A stretch of DNA of 64,000 bases, taken from the NCBI GenBank assembly GCA_001557505.1, contig LSAX01000001.1, forward strand, positions 1,364,001 to 1,428,000. Reading direction: 5' to 3'. The stretch is from Reticulascus tulasneorum (taxonomy: Eukaryota > Ascomycota > Sordariomycetes > Glomerellales > Reticulascaceae). This document shows positions 45,627-58,180 of the stretch, one piece after another (position 1 is the stretch's first letter; each line of letters opens with the position of its first letter). A program made the translations under genes and the position numbers. The notes beneath the pieces were generated by a model that was given only the letters and a program-made list of their open reading frames with translations, made no database searches and was not told the DNA's origin.

Positions 45627-47137
45627 ATGAACGCAGGCACTGCAGGGTTCGAGTTCATCGTTACGACGCCGTCACAGCGACGTAATCAAGACCACCAAAG
45701 GCTCATCAAAAGCCATGTTAGTCGTGGGAGGACACGGCGGAAAGGGGCCCCGGGACTTCCATCCTGGATCAGCCAGGACGTCGAGGAGCAGTCCCAGCAA
45801 AGGAGAGACCCTAGCACTAGTATGATTCCAAGTCCGAATCGCGCCAGCTCTGGCCCCTCTTGGCGCCAATTCCCTGAACCCATGGAGCCATACATGCTGG
45901 AAGACCTGGTTAGATGTCCGCCTGCCCCAGAACCCAATTACCGCTTGCATGTTTGCTGATTGCTACGTGGCTCATACAGTTTTAGAAGTTGTCAAGGACG
46001 CTCTGTATCCTACTGAAATATGTCTGTCAGAAGGCTCAGTGAGCGCTTCTTGGGTCGGAGGCGTAATGAGTGACCCCGTCTTGTTCAATTCGATGTTGTT
46101 CGCGGCCGAGGCTTACTTCGATATCTGCTTGGGCAGGGATCGAAGTCTGACAACACAGTTCCACTTTCTCAAGACCCTTAGATTACTACAAGAAAGGATA
46201 TGTACCCCGGCACTTGCCGTCTCTGACAAGACGATGATGACAGTCGTTACCCTGGCGCTTGCAGCAGAGGTGCTAGGCGATTTTGCTAGTGTAGAAAATC
46301 ACCTGGAAGGTCTGCAGAGGATGGTCAGGCTACGGGGCGGCCTTGGAGCGCTAGGATCAGATATACGTGACATATCAGCGAAAATATGCAGGTTCGTGCC
46401 AAACACTCTCAAATATTCACCACATGATAATTCTGATCAGCCTCAGAGTCGATCTTAACCTTGCAATCCGTTGCGGGCGCCGCCCTACTTTCTTCCGCCA
46501 GGCAATCTCCTGGGATCCCTATCTTTCTGGCCACAAAGCAGCTCGACACGCCAGTTCGTCCACAAATGCTGAACTAGAGAGTTTTATCCAAGCTTTGGAC
46601 AAGAAGCTAGCCATTGTCTGGACAGATCTCCACCAATTTTCCGAGATCTGCAACCTTGCTTTCCAGACAGAATATAAACTGCCCCAACAAACATTCAACG
46701 AAATCATGATATCAATCTTATACCGACTTCTTCACCTGTCTCTCGAAAACAGCTTATTAGAAGATGCTCTTCGAGCCGGTATGGCTGTGTATGCTTCCAA
46801 AATCTTCTTCCGATGGAAGTTTTTGCACCATAAAGAAGACCATCTCCTTGGAGTGTTCAACGATGCCTTGCGCAAGCTGCGGCATTCATCTGTCGATATT
46901 CCCCCTTTAGTAATATTCTGGCTCCTTATGGTATGGAATATCTCTGTGTCCACGGCAGCGAGCGAGAAGCGCTATGCTGCCTGGTTTGGTGAGGCAACTA
47001 CGCTTCTAGCCGTCTCTTCTTGGGACGAGGCACGGAAACTGTTGAAGTCAATGATTTGGATTGACTTGGTAGATGACTCAAAAGGGGAGGCCGCATTTAA
47101 TAGCGCATTAGTTACTAGACAGGCACTATCTACATGA
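45627..47137 (+). CDS. Fungal transcription-factor-domain protein without visible zinc cluster (463 aa)
   Basis: Exons: 45627-45915, 45980-46391 and 46447-47137. The second intron has a good GTTCGT donor. The first is placed at a poor GTCCGC donor because that choice alone restores frame, so the region 45890-45980 is uncertain. The N-terminus has a FEFI...QRRNQDHQRLIKSHVSRGRTRRK signature common in Fungal_trans_2-type proteins. The rest is the helical regulatory domain (SDPVLFNSMLFAAEAYFD, AAEVLGDFASVENHLEGLQRM..LRGG, AIRCGRRPTFF). No Zn2Cys6 cluster is visible. It may bind DNA by its basic N-terminus, act with a partner, or have lost its zinc domain. It probably regulates the adjacent dehydrogenase and exporter genes. 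Confidence 0.75.
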
Positions 47138-47255
47138 ATGAAATGGGTATCCGTTCGCTTTTGTTGATCCTCTAATTATTTGAAAGTCCCAGAACTCCTG
47201 TTTCTGCATGCTGATGAATTCGAGCACATAAACACCGAGCTCATTTCCTCCCACG

Positions 47256-49084
47256 TTAACCAGCGCCCGCAGTCTGGACGGTATCTGTGTTGAGCCTCCT
47301 CCAGCTGGCGAACATGCTGACTATCAACGCGACGCCAGCGGCCGCGATGGAAATAGCAAGCGCGACCTTGATGCCCTCCATGTACGCAGTGACGATCCCG
47401 GAGATCTGGTCGGCCGGGAACATAACTCGAATCATTGTGGCGCCAGTCTCAAGTACGGCGGTAGGGTCTACCTCGGGGGCAGTTCTGGGGAGTGTACCGA
47501 GCAAGGTGTTCACGAAAGCTGCCTGTGCAGCGGAGACGAAGGTGGTACCACCGAAGTTCATAAAAACTGTGTCGTGATCATCATTAGCTATACTGCGCAA
47601 ATATGAAAGGACGTGAGACTTACACAAAACCATGGCTGTGACGGTCGAAATATCTTGAGGACTCGCACTGGACTGGGCAACAATGATAGGGACCTGCCAT
47701 GCCATACCCCAACCGATGCCGCCGAGAAGCTGGTAGCCAACCCATTTGCCTGTGCTGGTATCGACGTCGAGCGTATAGAGCAGGCCGGAACCGATGACGG
47801 CGAGGACTCCACCGGCGGCCAGGACGGCTGTGGCTAGACCAGTTGCGCTGATGAAGGCACCAGATAATATCATTGATACCGAAATGGAAATAATGAGCGG
47901 GAGGTTGTTCACGCCCGATATTGTCGGGCTGACGTTGAAGACGCTCTGGAAATAGATAGGGAGGTTGTATATGATGAGGAAGCACGAGCCACTGAAGAAA
48001 AGGGTGAACAGGCAGCTGGTGATGATAGATCGCTCCTTGCATAGGCGTGGTACAATCATGGCACGCTCGCCCTGGAAGATCTCCCAGATGACAAACACGA
48101 CCAGAATAGCGCCAAAGGCAACCAAAAGGCCAACGACAATCCCGCTATTCCACGCCTCAGTGTTCCCGCCATACTGCAAGGCTAGAAGATAGGACACAAG
48201 CGCGCCCATCATCATAAGCACGCCGACAAAGTCCATCTGCAGCAACTTCTCTCTCCAGGTCGCGGCGGTCGGCTTCGCGGCGTCAGGGGCGTGGAAGAAG
48301 AACATGATTATCAAGACCGAAACGGCGCCGATAGGCAGGTTGATATAGAAGCACCAGCGCCATGTGGCCTTGTCGGATAAAACACCGCCAATGAGGGGGC
48401 CGACGGCGGAGGCGATACCGTAAGCTACGCCGACGACGCCGACGAACATGGAGCGCTGGCGCGGCGCGGCGACAAACGCAATTATAGTATAGGCCCCGGT
48501 GCCAATACCCGAAGCGCCGAGGCCGGCAATTGCGCGACCTATTATGAGTGCGGTGGAGGTGGGCGCAACGCCGCAGATCAGGCTGCCGATCTCGAAGACA
48601 AAGATGGAAGCTAGGAAGGTTATCTTCAGGGGGAAGAATTTATAGGCTTTTCCCCAGGAGGATTGGAAACCACCGTTGGTGAGGAAGAATGCGGACCCGT
48701 ACCAGGATACGTCTCCGAGGCCGCCGAAGGTGTCGGTGATTTTTGGGATGGCGGTAGCGACGATAGTCTGCACGAGGAAGTTTAGTTTGAGTATAAATAG
48801 GAAGGTAGTGAGTTACGTACCATATCGAGAGAAGCGAGAAAGATGCTCAAGGCTATGGCGAGAACAATAAAGGCTAGCTTGGATCCGGATGGATACTCGG
48901 TCCCATCGATATCGGCATCGGCATCGGCATCGGCATCATGTTTACTTATCTCGACATCCGTATCGTTGAGGTTGCCGGAGTCGGAGACGTGTGCCGACCG
49001 GGGTGGGTTGCGGCTTTGGTCCGGAGGTTGAGATTTCTCGGCGTCGGCCGATGACCTCGTCGTCGTAGTGGTTGGTGTGTCCAT
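47256..49084 (-). CDS. MFS drug/toxin exporter, DHA2 (14-helix) family (572 aa)
   Basis: Minus-strand exons: 49084-48821, 48767-47624 and 47566-47256. After an 80-residue hydrophilic cytoplasmic tail with a DADADADAD run, 14 transmembrane helices follow. Family motifs visible are SLDMTIVATAIPKITDTF (helix 1), GRAIAGLGASGIGTGAY, the antiporter motif C around GIASAVGPLIGG and the WRWCFYINLPIGA segment. DHA2 proteins export drugs or secondary metabolites by proton antiport at the plasma membrane or in vesicles. Its 3' end faces the regulator gene across only 118 bases. Together with the dehydrogenase it looks like an export or self-protection function; the substrate is unknown. Confidence 0.92.
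48911..48937 (-). repeat. Coding hexanucleotide microsatellite in the MFS gene
   Basis: Four copies of ATCGGC (plus strand) plus ATC encode the Asp-Ala repeat of the exporter's N-terminal tail. Copy number may vary between strains because such arrays slip. Confidence 0.85.
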
Positions 49085-50735
49085 TGGTTGCGAATTATAG
49101 CTAAAGTCTTTGGTATTTTGAATTGTAGACCGATAGTCACTATGCGCAATGGCAATAATCTGTTATTCAAGATCTTCCATGATGGAAACATTTTGTGGTA
49201 TATAAGTGATGGGACACAATCTCGAAGCGCATGCCAATTCGGCCGAAAAGGGAAGGTTTTCGGTGCACGGACATTATGAATCATCTCGACTCATTGCAAC
49301 TCATACCATACATTTCGGACCAAATGCACACTAAAGGTACTGCTGGCTTGCAGGGGTGGGACGGGCTACAGATGCAAACCGGCACAGCCCTCCCGCGCTA
49401 GACCCGTTTCTCCTTGATGGTGGTAACCCGATATGGACACTCTGCACTGCGATAGTGGTCCCTCGGCCATCTTGCATGTGTGTCTACCGACACTCCAGTT
49501 CCTCTCGCCGCCTATAGGTATAGATCGAATGCGCCCAACGATCGAAACAACAGCTCGTACTGCTGAGACCCTGAAACTTTCCCGCGTGTAAAGATCTCGG
49601 TCTGACTCTCATCTCTGTCATCTATCCTGCACCTGGCAATCATCCCGGAGGTTGCATGCACAGCCAAGCAGAACCACATCCAGCATCCACGACGTCTTCC
49701 CTGACACTCTGCTACCACCTCTACTTTCAGCAGAATCAACTTCTAGTGAATTGTAGTATATTTTATTGAGCACAATGAGTCACAGGGTGATGGAAATCTG
49801 CGGCAGCTCATCCAGGAGTCAAAGCCGGCGCCCGATGAGCACTTACTCCGGAGACGATCGGCGCCCGCATGTATCCGAATATCATAGAGAGCCTGGACTT
49901 CCGTTCTATTTACAGTTGGGCATTCAAGAAATATTAGGTATGAATAGATTCATTATGATACTTGCTCTGTACAAAGTCGCGGCAGGAAAACAACGTCCCC
50001 ATCCAGTCGTCATATACACCAATATTGCTTCTTTATCTTAATACAATTGCCTCATACTTGATGCAGCGTGTTTGATTTCTCACTGCAAGTCCAACAATGC
50101 TGTACTGATAGTATTGCGCCTGTTGATGCTTGGTCACCGGATGTTTTCATACCGTTTGGGCATGGCTTGTTGCTGGGCAGTCATAGCCTCTGGGGCCTTA
50201 TTCAACACCCAGACAGTGAGGAGACTCGTTAGTTTGAAGCCTTTTCAGTCTCCTGTAGTGCTATCGCTTTGACTGTCATTCGGATAAGACTCTTGTGTTT
50301 TTGTGTTCAATTCGTAGCACTACTGACTTTGGCTCGATCGGAAGCCAATTTATTGAACGCAAACACGATCCAAGACGATGCAATTGCCATTCGAGTCGAG
50401 AGGTTGAAATGCCTATTCCGCTCCAGAGCAGTATTTCGGGCCCCGGTCATGAGATACTTTACGGTGCGATTCCGCAAATAGACATCAGAAACGAGTGAAG
50501 TGAAGTTCTGGCTGTGAAAATGGCAAACCCAAATGGCGCTGTAAGACGCGCTATCACGTGGAGCTAATTAATCTTCCGTGCCAAGGCCGGAGAGTCCCCA
50601 ACCCCAGCCGACCTGCTATAGCATCACCAACCCGTCGAACATCCAAAGCGCCAAAGATAACGGCGATAGCGCCCGAGAATTTGGGACTGCTGCGATTCAG
50701 CGTCGCAGAGGCTCCAGACTTGCCTCTTTGTGGGA
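49085..50735. other. Gene-poor stretch of 1.65 kb right of the exporter
   Basis: The left end is the exporter promoter and the right end the phosphatase promoter. A weak two-exon model (49775-49937 joined to 50067-50272, about 122 codons) keeps frame but resembles nothing known. It is not called as a gene. Confidence 0.5.
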
Positions 50736-51970
50736 ATGAGGAGGGCACCTGGCCAATTGCTGGCGACCATTCCATTACCAGCGAGGAGATCTCGGCCAAT
50801 CCGATCCGCGAGTTCGACCTACCACCTCCCGATTCAACGCCTCTCTACCGCTTCCACTTCGAACCAACCCAATCCGCCCCTTCCCTTCCGCTTTGAAACC
50901 GGAATTGCTCTCTTCGCAAAGCGGGCTCCGAGGCCATTTCCGCCGCCCTTTCTCTCACCTCCATCCGGTTCCTTCTCCGATCCCCTCAGCACCCACCACG
51001 GCAGCCGTGATCGTCGGGCCCGTGTGGATGGGAAGCTCATACTGGGAAAGACAAACGGAGATGATGCGGTGTATGCAAACGACTATTTGATAGTCGCAAA
51101 TGACGGGGTAGGCGCGTGGTCGACGCGGCCTAAGGGACATGCCGGGTACGAGATTGCAGATATAGCAGGCAGCACTTGGCTAACGTAGCTCCAGTCTCTG
51201 GTCACGACTAATACTCCACTACTGGGCCACTACGCTGGAAGAAGATATCTCGAAGCCTCGAGAAGCCGGGGGATCATACGAACCTACGCCCATTACATAT
51301 CTGCAGAGAGCATATGAGCTAACGCTGAAGGCAACATCTGACCCGAATGACTGCCAAGGAACGACAACTGCCAGCGGCGCTCAGCTGCACTTCAAGAAGT
51401 CGGATGATGGCAAAGTCAGCCCGTTGGTATACATCACCAACCTGGGCGACGGACAAGTCATGATTGTACGGCCGCAGCAGGAGAACGAGTTATTCAAGAC
51501 AAAACCGCAGTGGCACTGGTTCGATTGCCCACGCCAACTAGGCACCAACAGCCCAGATACCCCGGAGGAGAATGCTGATTTGGATATTGTGGAGGTCCAA
51601 GTAGGGGATGTGGTTCTAGCCATGTCGGACGGGGTCATCGATAATCTGTGGGGGCACGAAATAGTCGAGAGCATAAATAACAGCATACGACGCTGGGAAA
51701 ACGGGGAAGGGGGCAAAGTAGAAGGGGACCCAACCGGCGGTGCGAATGGAGGCATGAAATTTGCAGCGGAAGAACTCGTCACTGCAGCGAAGAAAATCGC
51801 CCTGGATCCTTTCGCTGAAAGCCCGTTTATGGAGCATGCCATCGAGGAGGGCCTAGCCAGTGAAGGAGGTAAGAAGTCCTTGACGTATCAGGGTTGCTGG
51901 GAAAATACTGACGGTCTCAGGAAAACTGGACGACATTAGTGTAGTCGCAGCTCTCGTCAGAGAAAACTGA
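50736..51970 (+). CDS. PTC7: PTC7-type mitochondrial PP2C phosphatase (377 aa)
   Basis: Exons: 50736-51145, 51195-51868 and 51921-51970; introns are 49 and 52 nt. The N-terminus (MRRAPGQLLATIPLPARRSR...) is Arg/Ser-rich without acidic residues, as in mitochondrial presequences. It is followed by the family-typical FAKRAPRPFPPPFLSPPSGSFSDPLSTH segment. Metal-binding PP2C motifs are GDDAV, ANDGVGAW, TNLGDG and MSDGVIDNLW, ending in LDDISVVAALV. Ptc7 dephosphorylates proteins of the matrix, including the coenzyme Q biosynthesis factor Coq7 in yeast. Length and motif order match. The start could be checked against 5' transcripts, since GTG GGA precedes the ATG in the same frame. Confidence 0.92.
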
Positions 51971-52597
51971 CAGGCAAGTCGGTTTGTGCTTTCAAAGCCT
52001 GGACCAGGTTGGACAAGGCCGTCTTTGACATTGACCAGTGCATTTGGAAGCATCGGATTAGCGATGACGGCCCCATCTGGATTTGATGATATAGAGCTAC
52101 TCCATCCCATTGCCTGTCCACACTTAGAGTATTGGCGATCTAGAGTTGTCCATGCCAGAACTGAGCCATCACAAAGCCGAATGGATATGTATCATGTAGT
52201 GCCGAGTTAGCCTCTCAAGCTCAAGGGGGCAAAGACAGGTCATAATTCAGACAGATAGTACATAAACCCATGTTCTACTGACTATAACGCGTGAAGTATG
52301 CACCAAGTGATCCTTGGTTAAAACACATACCGACCCTCAGCTTTGGGTGGAGAGGACTCTCATGGTGGGGTGGTCCGAGAGGCTCATGCAACGCATTGCA
52401 TCGCATCGCGGGGTCCTTTGAAATTTTAGCGCCCGCCTTATCTTATCGGACATCCTTGTCGATGGATTTGCGACCAGAAAAAATATGTTTTCAAACATAA
52501 CCACCAACTTTCAATCATTGCATACACCACTAGCATCAAGAATACTGTGAGAACCTGCGACCTTGGATCTCATTCCTCAACCATCAAGGACGTGAAG
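51971..52597. other. Intergenic region
   Basis: This separates the PTC7 stop from the UTP23 start. A plus-strand open frame at 52291-52500 has no recognisable product. Nothing else was seen. Confidence 0.5.
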
Positions 52598-53697
52598 ATG
52601 CGTGGCAAACGGTATTCACCATAAACCAAGCGACGACGGATGCAATACTAACCCGTGTCCTAGGAGCAAGCAGTATAAGAAGCTGATGAACCAGTTCTCT
52701 TTGTCATGGGGATTCAGAGAACCATACCAAGTCGTCGTCGACGCTGACATGGTCAAGGACTCTGTCAGATTCAAGTATGACCTAGTCAAGGGCTTAGAGA
52801 GAACGCTTCATGGAAAGGTGAAGCCCAGTAGGTCACTCTCAATCTCTTCACGCTCATCAAATTGACTTGGCCATGCAGTGATTTCACAATGTTCGATGAG
52901 GCAACTTTATGCCCAAAAGACTGAGCCCAATATAAACGAGGTGATAGATTTTGCCAAAACTATTGAACGGTACGTCGTCATCACTTTGGCGTCCCAGTCA
53001 CGTACTGACAGGTTACGACCGCTCTAGCCGGCGCTGCGGCCATCATCCTGATGAGTTCGCTGAGCCTCTGAGCACACTGGAATGCCTTAAGGCTGTATTC
53101 GATCCGAAGGATTCTGGGACAAACAAGCACCGTTACGTGTTAGCTGCACAGGATCACGATGTACGGAGGGAATTTCGGGAGATCGAAGGAGTGCCCATCA
53201 TCTACATTAAGCGCTCAGTGATGTAAGGCTTCACTTTCTACTCGATCCGAGCTCAATGATGCTTACTTTCGTCTAGGATAATGGAACCGATGGCAACAGA
53301 AAGCTTGCAAGTACGTGCGAGGGAGGAGAAGAGCAAGTTCCGCGCGGAGATTAAGAAGGTTGGAGGCAAGAGAAAGAGAGCAGACGACGAAGACGATGAC
53401 ACCAGAGAGAATGGGGAAACCAAGCAACAAGGAGGTATGCGGGATGATACTACTGCGGAGAAGAAGAAGGCGAAAGGAGGATATGGTCCGAAAGGTCCCA
53501 ATCCACTCTCTGTAAAGAAGCCGAAGAAGAAGCCTGCAAACGACGCCAACCAGGACAAGCCAGCAGCAGTATTAGCAGATGCCGGCGATACGGACCAACA
53601 GTCAAACAAAAGGCGGCGGAGGAAACCTAAGAGTTCGACCGGTGAGCCTGCTGCCGAGCAAGAGGCTACGTCTGGCGAAGTTACGGCGGAGGCATGA
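52598..53697 (+). CDS. UTP23: rRNA-processing protein UTP23 (294 aa)
   Basis: Five exons: 52598-52611 (14 nt), 52664-52827, 52879-52969, 53028-53222 and 53277-53697. Every junction keeps frame. The start MRGKRSKQYKKLMNQF and a PIN-fold core (VVVDADMV, LAAQDHDVRR, GVPIIYIKRSVMIMEPMA) identify Utp23, a small-subunit-processome factor for early 18S rRNA cleavage in the nucleolus. A Cys/His knuckle (RRCGHHPDEF...LECL) probably binds zinc, as in yeast Utp23. The C-terminal 100 residues are Lys/Asp/Glu-rich and look like an RNA-binding, nucleolar tail. FCF1 is the closest paralog but lacks this tail and ending. Confidence 0.93.
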
Positions 53698-54639
53698 GTG
53701 GAGGGCAGAGGTTGATTGAGGTCAATCCGAAGCAAGCATATTCGCGGCGTTAAGCGTTTACACGCGGGGAAGGCATACCAAAACCGGTTGGTTCATTGTA
53801 TTGTAGCTGCTCCCATGGCTTCAAAAGTACTTTTGCAAGGTTTTAGAATGTCATTTAAAATCCACGATACTACATCTACACATGATGAAACCAAGAGTTG
53901 GCTAAGAGTGAGTGGAAGACATATGGCTTCTAAACACAAACAGTGCACATGCAGTACGTAGTACGCTGCAAGACGAGATGTTTTTTCTCCGTCGTCGGTG
54001 CTAAGTAAAATCGGTTTCCCTCCGATTGTGTTCCCACTACAAGAACCTTACGGATATTTACGATGTATTAGCCTCCTGAATACGAAGGACTGTCACCAAG
54101 TAAAAGCCCGATCCTGTTAGAACGGGATGATATTGGGGAATGGTGCTTCTCCAGGGGCTGGCCGCCACAGAGTGCAGGCAGGGGTGGCCACTGAAACGGT
54201 CATGGGGAGCACCTGTGACTGGCTGATCCTGGTTTTTTTGGTCCCCCAAATTTCACAACTGCAGGCATGCCTGCACGCCCCACAATGACCACCACGACCT
54301 CTACGAGGATCACTGTCGGGAGATTCGTAATCCCAGTCTCTGATGATCCGAGTTCGTCGACATCCCCTTTCGAGTGAACGCTTTCAAGACTTGCGATACA
54401 GCATCGTCGAGCCATCGATTCCTCGACAGCCCTTGACCGTGAACAAGACAAGACAAGCAGGCAGGTAACACTGCAGCTTACTTCGACAGGGGTTACACGA
54501 CCCGACTGGAGGGATCGGCAAACGAGCTTCGTGCTCGTGTGGCAGCCGGGAAAAGTCTCGTTCGAAACGAAACCCGCCCCTGAACTGCCTTCTCTGGCAC
54601 AAACCGCATGCTGTCGTAAAGACGGCATATCCCTTCACA
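53698..54639. other. Intergenic region
   Basis: This contains the 3' flank of UTP23 and the promoter and leader of the DUF726 gene. A short open frame at 53716-53961 has no visible family. No other feature was recognised. Confidence 0.5.
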
Positions 54640-57600
54640 ATGGCCGACGCGGGTAACCATGCCGACAACCCCTCCTCCACAACCGTCGTCGCAAACGACA
54701 AAGACGCCCAGTCGAGCCCAAAGCCGAATGGCACGCCTGCTGCAGATGATAAGAAGCAACACCAGCAGCCTCGACCAACCATGGCGATCGAGAAACCAGA
54801 GCTTGACGACTTCGGCTTGCCTATCAGACAATATTCTGCCGGCGGCACGCCGCTGGCGAAGGGCCCGGATCGATCGGCTGACGCATCGCCCAAGACGAAA
54901 GGAAAGGAATCCGGTACGCCGAGGACGAAAAGGGGATCGGTCCACTCTTTGGAGTTGAAAAACGCAAAGCCTGCAAACAAGAAGGAGAAGCCCGAGGACT
55001 CGGACGGTGATGGGAATGTGTTTAAGGACGCTTCGTCGAAGCCGCAATCCATTGCGCCCGATGCCGAAGACGACTCGTCAGATGGACCGCTTACACCAGT
55101 ACCTCCAAGTACCAAACTGAAAGCCAACAATGACTCTGAAGAAGGCAAAGATGTTGGCAAAGATGCGAAACTGTCCAAAGACGCCGCCGCATCGACCGAA
55201 AGCGCCCATACGGAGGTCGGCAATGAGACGAAAACTGCTACCAAGAAAGTCAATCACAGTCGAGATACAAGCACAGCCAGCGATGCTGTTGGCATGTCGG
55301 AGTTCTCGCATCAGCAGTTAACAACAAAGCAGGAGGAAAAGGCCGACGCGGAAGACCTGGGGTGGCAGGAGATGCCTGCATATGCTCCGTACGATATCTA
55401 CGACGATGATAACAAGCTGATTGCGAAAGAGCACAACGAAGAGGAGGACGAGACATACGGTTATAGCGGACTAGGTGGAGCTGGAAAGGGGTATACTCGA
55501 GTAATCATGGACGAAGATGCAGAATCCGCCACTAGCATGGATGAGAACACGAAATATCTGTTCAAAGAGGGCGCCACCACCAGCATTGTCGAGGATGAGG
55601 CAGAACAGCGAGACGCGGTTTCTCAAATGCAGGCTACCAAGGATCTTTTAACAGAGGGCCAGAGAATAGCCTACGTGGGGCTGACCAGGTTAGAGATCTT
55701 TGCGCTGGTCAATGCGGCCGAGACGATCGAGCATACCAGGAGGACTAAGAAGGAGGTGAACACATCTGCCGAGGCAACAAAGATGTGGGGACAGAAGATG
55801 ATGATCCGCCTATACACGCACATGGACATCAGCGCCGCAGAGCAAGTCATGGTGGAGCAGCTTAGCGACCACGGGGTGCTCCCACAAGATCTGACTCCCT
55901 TGCTGATGGCCAACTCCCGTGTCAAGAATCCCATGGCAGAGGGACCGCGTAGCTCACGGTCGCTATCATCACCTTCTCACAGTCCGTTGCCGCCCGCTTC
56001 GCCAATGCCACCAGAGGAAGAGAAAGCCGCGGAGCCTCCGCCGCCATACGAGACCCATGCGGGCGAAGAACTACCCGAAGTAATGACACCATCACAACTC
56101 CCCACTACCGAGAAGATTGATATCGACTTGCGATGGACGGTGCTCTGCGATCTCTTCCTTTTGTTGATCGCAGATTCCGTGTATGATGCCCGATCGCGGG
56201 TTCTCCTGGAAAAAGTCGGCAAGAGCTTGGAAATCCCGTGGTTAGATATCCGCAAGTTCGAAAAGCGAGTCACGGATGCTCTCGAAATGCAGCAAGCCGC
56301 CGAGAAGGAGAACTGGAACGAAGACGAGCACATGGAGCATCGGAGAAAGATGGCTCTGAGGAAACGGTATGTCATGATGGGTTTGGCCACCGTTGGTGGA
56401 GGGCTTGTCATCGGTCTATCGGCCGGTCTCCTTGCGCCCATGATTGGAGCTGGTCTAGCTGCGGGATTCACGACAATAGGCGTAACTGGGACTACGGGGT
56501 TCCTTGCTGGTGCAGGTGGAGCGGCTGTCATTACGTCCGGAGCCGCAGCATCCGGAAGCGTGATCGGTGTCCGAGCCGCTAACCGGAGAACCGGTGCCGT
56601 AAAGACGTTCGAATACCGACCGCTGCATAACAACAAGCGAGTCAACCTTATCGTGACGGTTTCCGGGTGGATGACGGGCAAAGTGGATGACGTGCGGTTG
56701 CCGTACAGTACCGTAGACCCGATAATGGGCGACATCTACTCTGTGCTGTGGGAGCCCGAAATGCTGACGAGCATGGGTGACACAATCAACATTCTTGCCA
56801 CTGAGGTGAGTGGGCTCGAAATCTTCGGCTTGAAGTGCGAACTAACTAGTGCGTCTTTAGGCTCTTACCCAAGGTCTTCAGCAGATTCTGGGAAGTGCAT
56901 TTCTAGGTTTACTAATGGCCGCGCTCCAGTGGCCGGTTGTATTGACCAAGCTTGCATACTTGATCGACAACCCATGGGCTGTGTCACTTGACCGAGCGAC
57001 GGCAGCTGGATTGATTCTTGCAGATTCCCTGATTGATAGAAATCTGGGCACTAGACCAGTCACTCTGGTTGGATACTCCCTGGGCTCCAGGGTCATCTTC
57101 TCTTGTCTCCAAGAACTGGCCCGAAAAGGGGCATACGGATTGGTTCAGAACGTCTACATATTCGGAACGCCAATCGTGGTGAAGAAGGACGAGTACCTCC
57201 GTGCGCGAACCGTCGTCCCGGGGAGGTTCGTCAATGGTTACAATCGCAACGACTGGATTCTCGGGTACCTATTCCGACTTACCAGTGGCGGTATCCGTCG
57301 TGTCGCTGGCCTGGGTGCTATCGAAGATCTCCCATGGATCGAGAACATGGATGTCACAGACCTTGTCAAAGGGCATATGGAGTATCGCAAAGCGATGCCT
57401 CGTCTTCTAAGGGAATGTGGGTGGGCTGTGGAGAGCGACGAATTTAGCGAGATAGAAGACCCTGATCCTGAGAACCACCAGGAGCGCCAGAGGGAGCTGA
57501 TCAACGAGATCGAGGAGGCTCGAAAGGAGCTGGAAAAGTCGGGGAAGGCAAGCAAAGGCGGTCGTTTCTCACTCTTCGGTCGGAGGAAGAAGGCTCTTGA

Positions 57601-58180
57601 GAAGGAAGAGTGGGAGGTGTATGAGGATACGCTGAACAAAGAGGGCCAAAGCCACAGGACCGAGGATAAGGAAGGCAATAACCACGGAGTGCTGTTTGAT
57701 GTGGAGGCAATCCGTGCAGAGCTGGCGAAGGATCAGCTAGAGGTGAAAGAGCTGCAGTCGACACTCCCGCCCATGAAGCTGGATCTCGGACAGCCATCCA
57801 GCCCGCCGTTGGCGAACCCGAGAGACAGCCTCCGGGAAACCAAGAGCGCAGACCAAGTTGCACTGAGTGCTTCTCACGACACAGGGCGGCTATCGCAAGA
57901 GCGCACGCCTACCCTCCCAAAGCGACAAGAATTGTCGTTCCCATCGAGCTATCACCCGGAGCCTTCCCCTCGCGAGGATGACATCCAATTGACTTTCGAT
58001 ACTTCGTTCCACGACCCGGCACCGCCCCCTCCTCTGCCGCCGAAGGATGTGCCCGCGCCGTCGAGGCCGGAGATCAAGACGGCGCAGACAGTGCCCAACA
58101 TGATGCTTGCGGATCCCTGGGCAGATCCGGACGACGAGGATTTTGGGAAGGAACAGGAGATTTCCATGACGTTTGCATAG
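54640..58180 (+). CDS. DUF726 / TMCO4-type membrane alpha/beta-hydrolase-like protein (1161 aa)
   Basis: Two exons, 54640-56805 and 56861-58180 (55-nt intron). Residues 1-240 are disordered (Ser/Lys/Asp-rich). A helical domain (about 320-590) follows. A run of Gly/Ala-rich transmembrane segments (GLATVGGGLVIGLSAGLLAP, GAGLAAGFTTIG, AGAGGAAVITSGAAASG) lies at about 585-650. The hydrolase-like domain holds the nucleophile elbow GYSLGS (Ser near 795), then IFGTP and a probable His region. The C-terminal 200 residues are charged and Pro-rich. Relatives include yeast YFL034W and animal TMCO4, whose biochemical role is poorly known; esterase or lipase activity is inferred. Confidence 0.88.

Noticed and set aside
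49775..50272. Two-exon frame of about 122 codons (donor after 49937, acceptor before 50067)
   Set aside because: Frame and splice signals are acceptable, but there is no similarity, domain or composition signal to separate it from chance.
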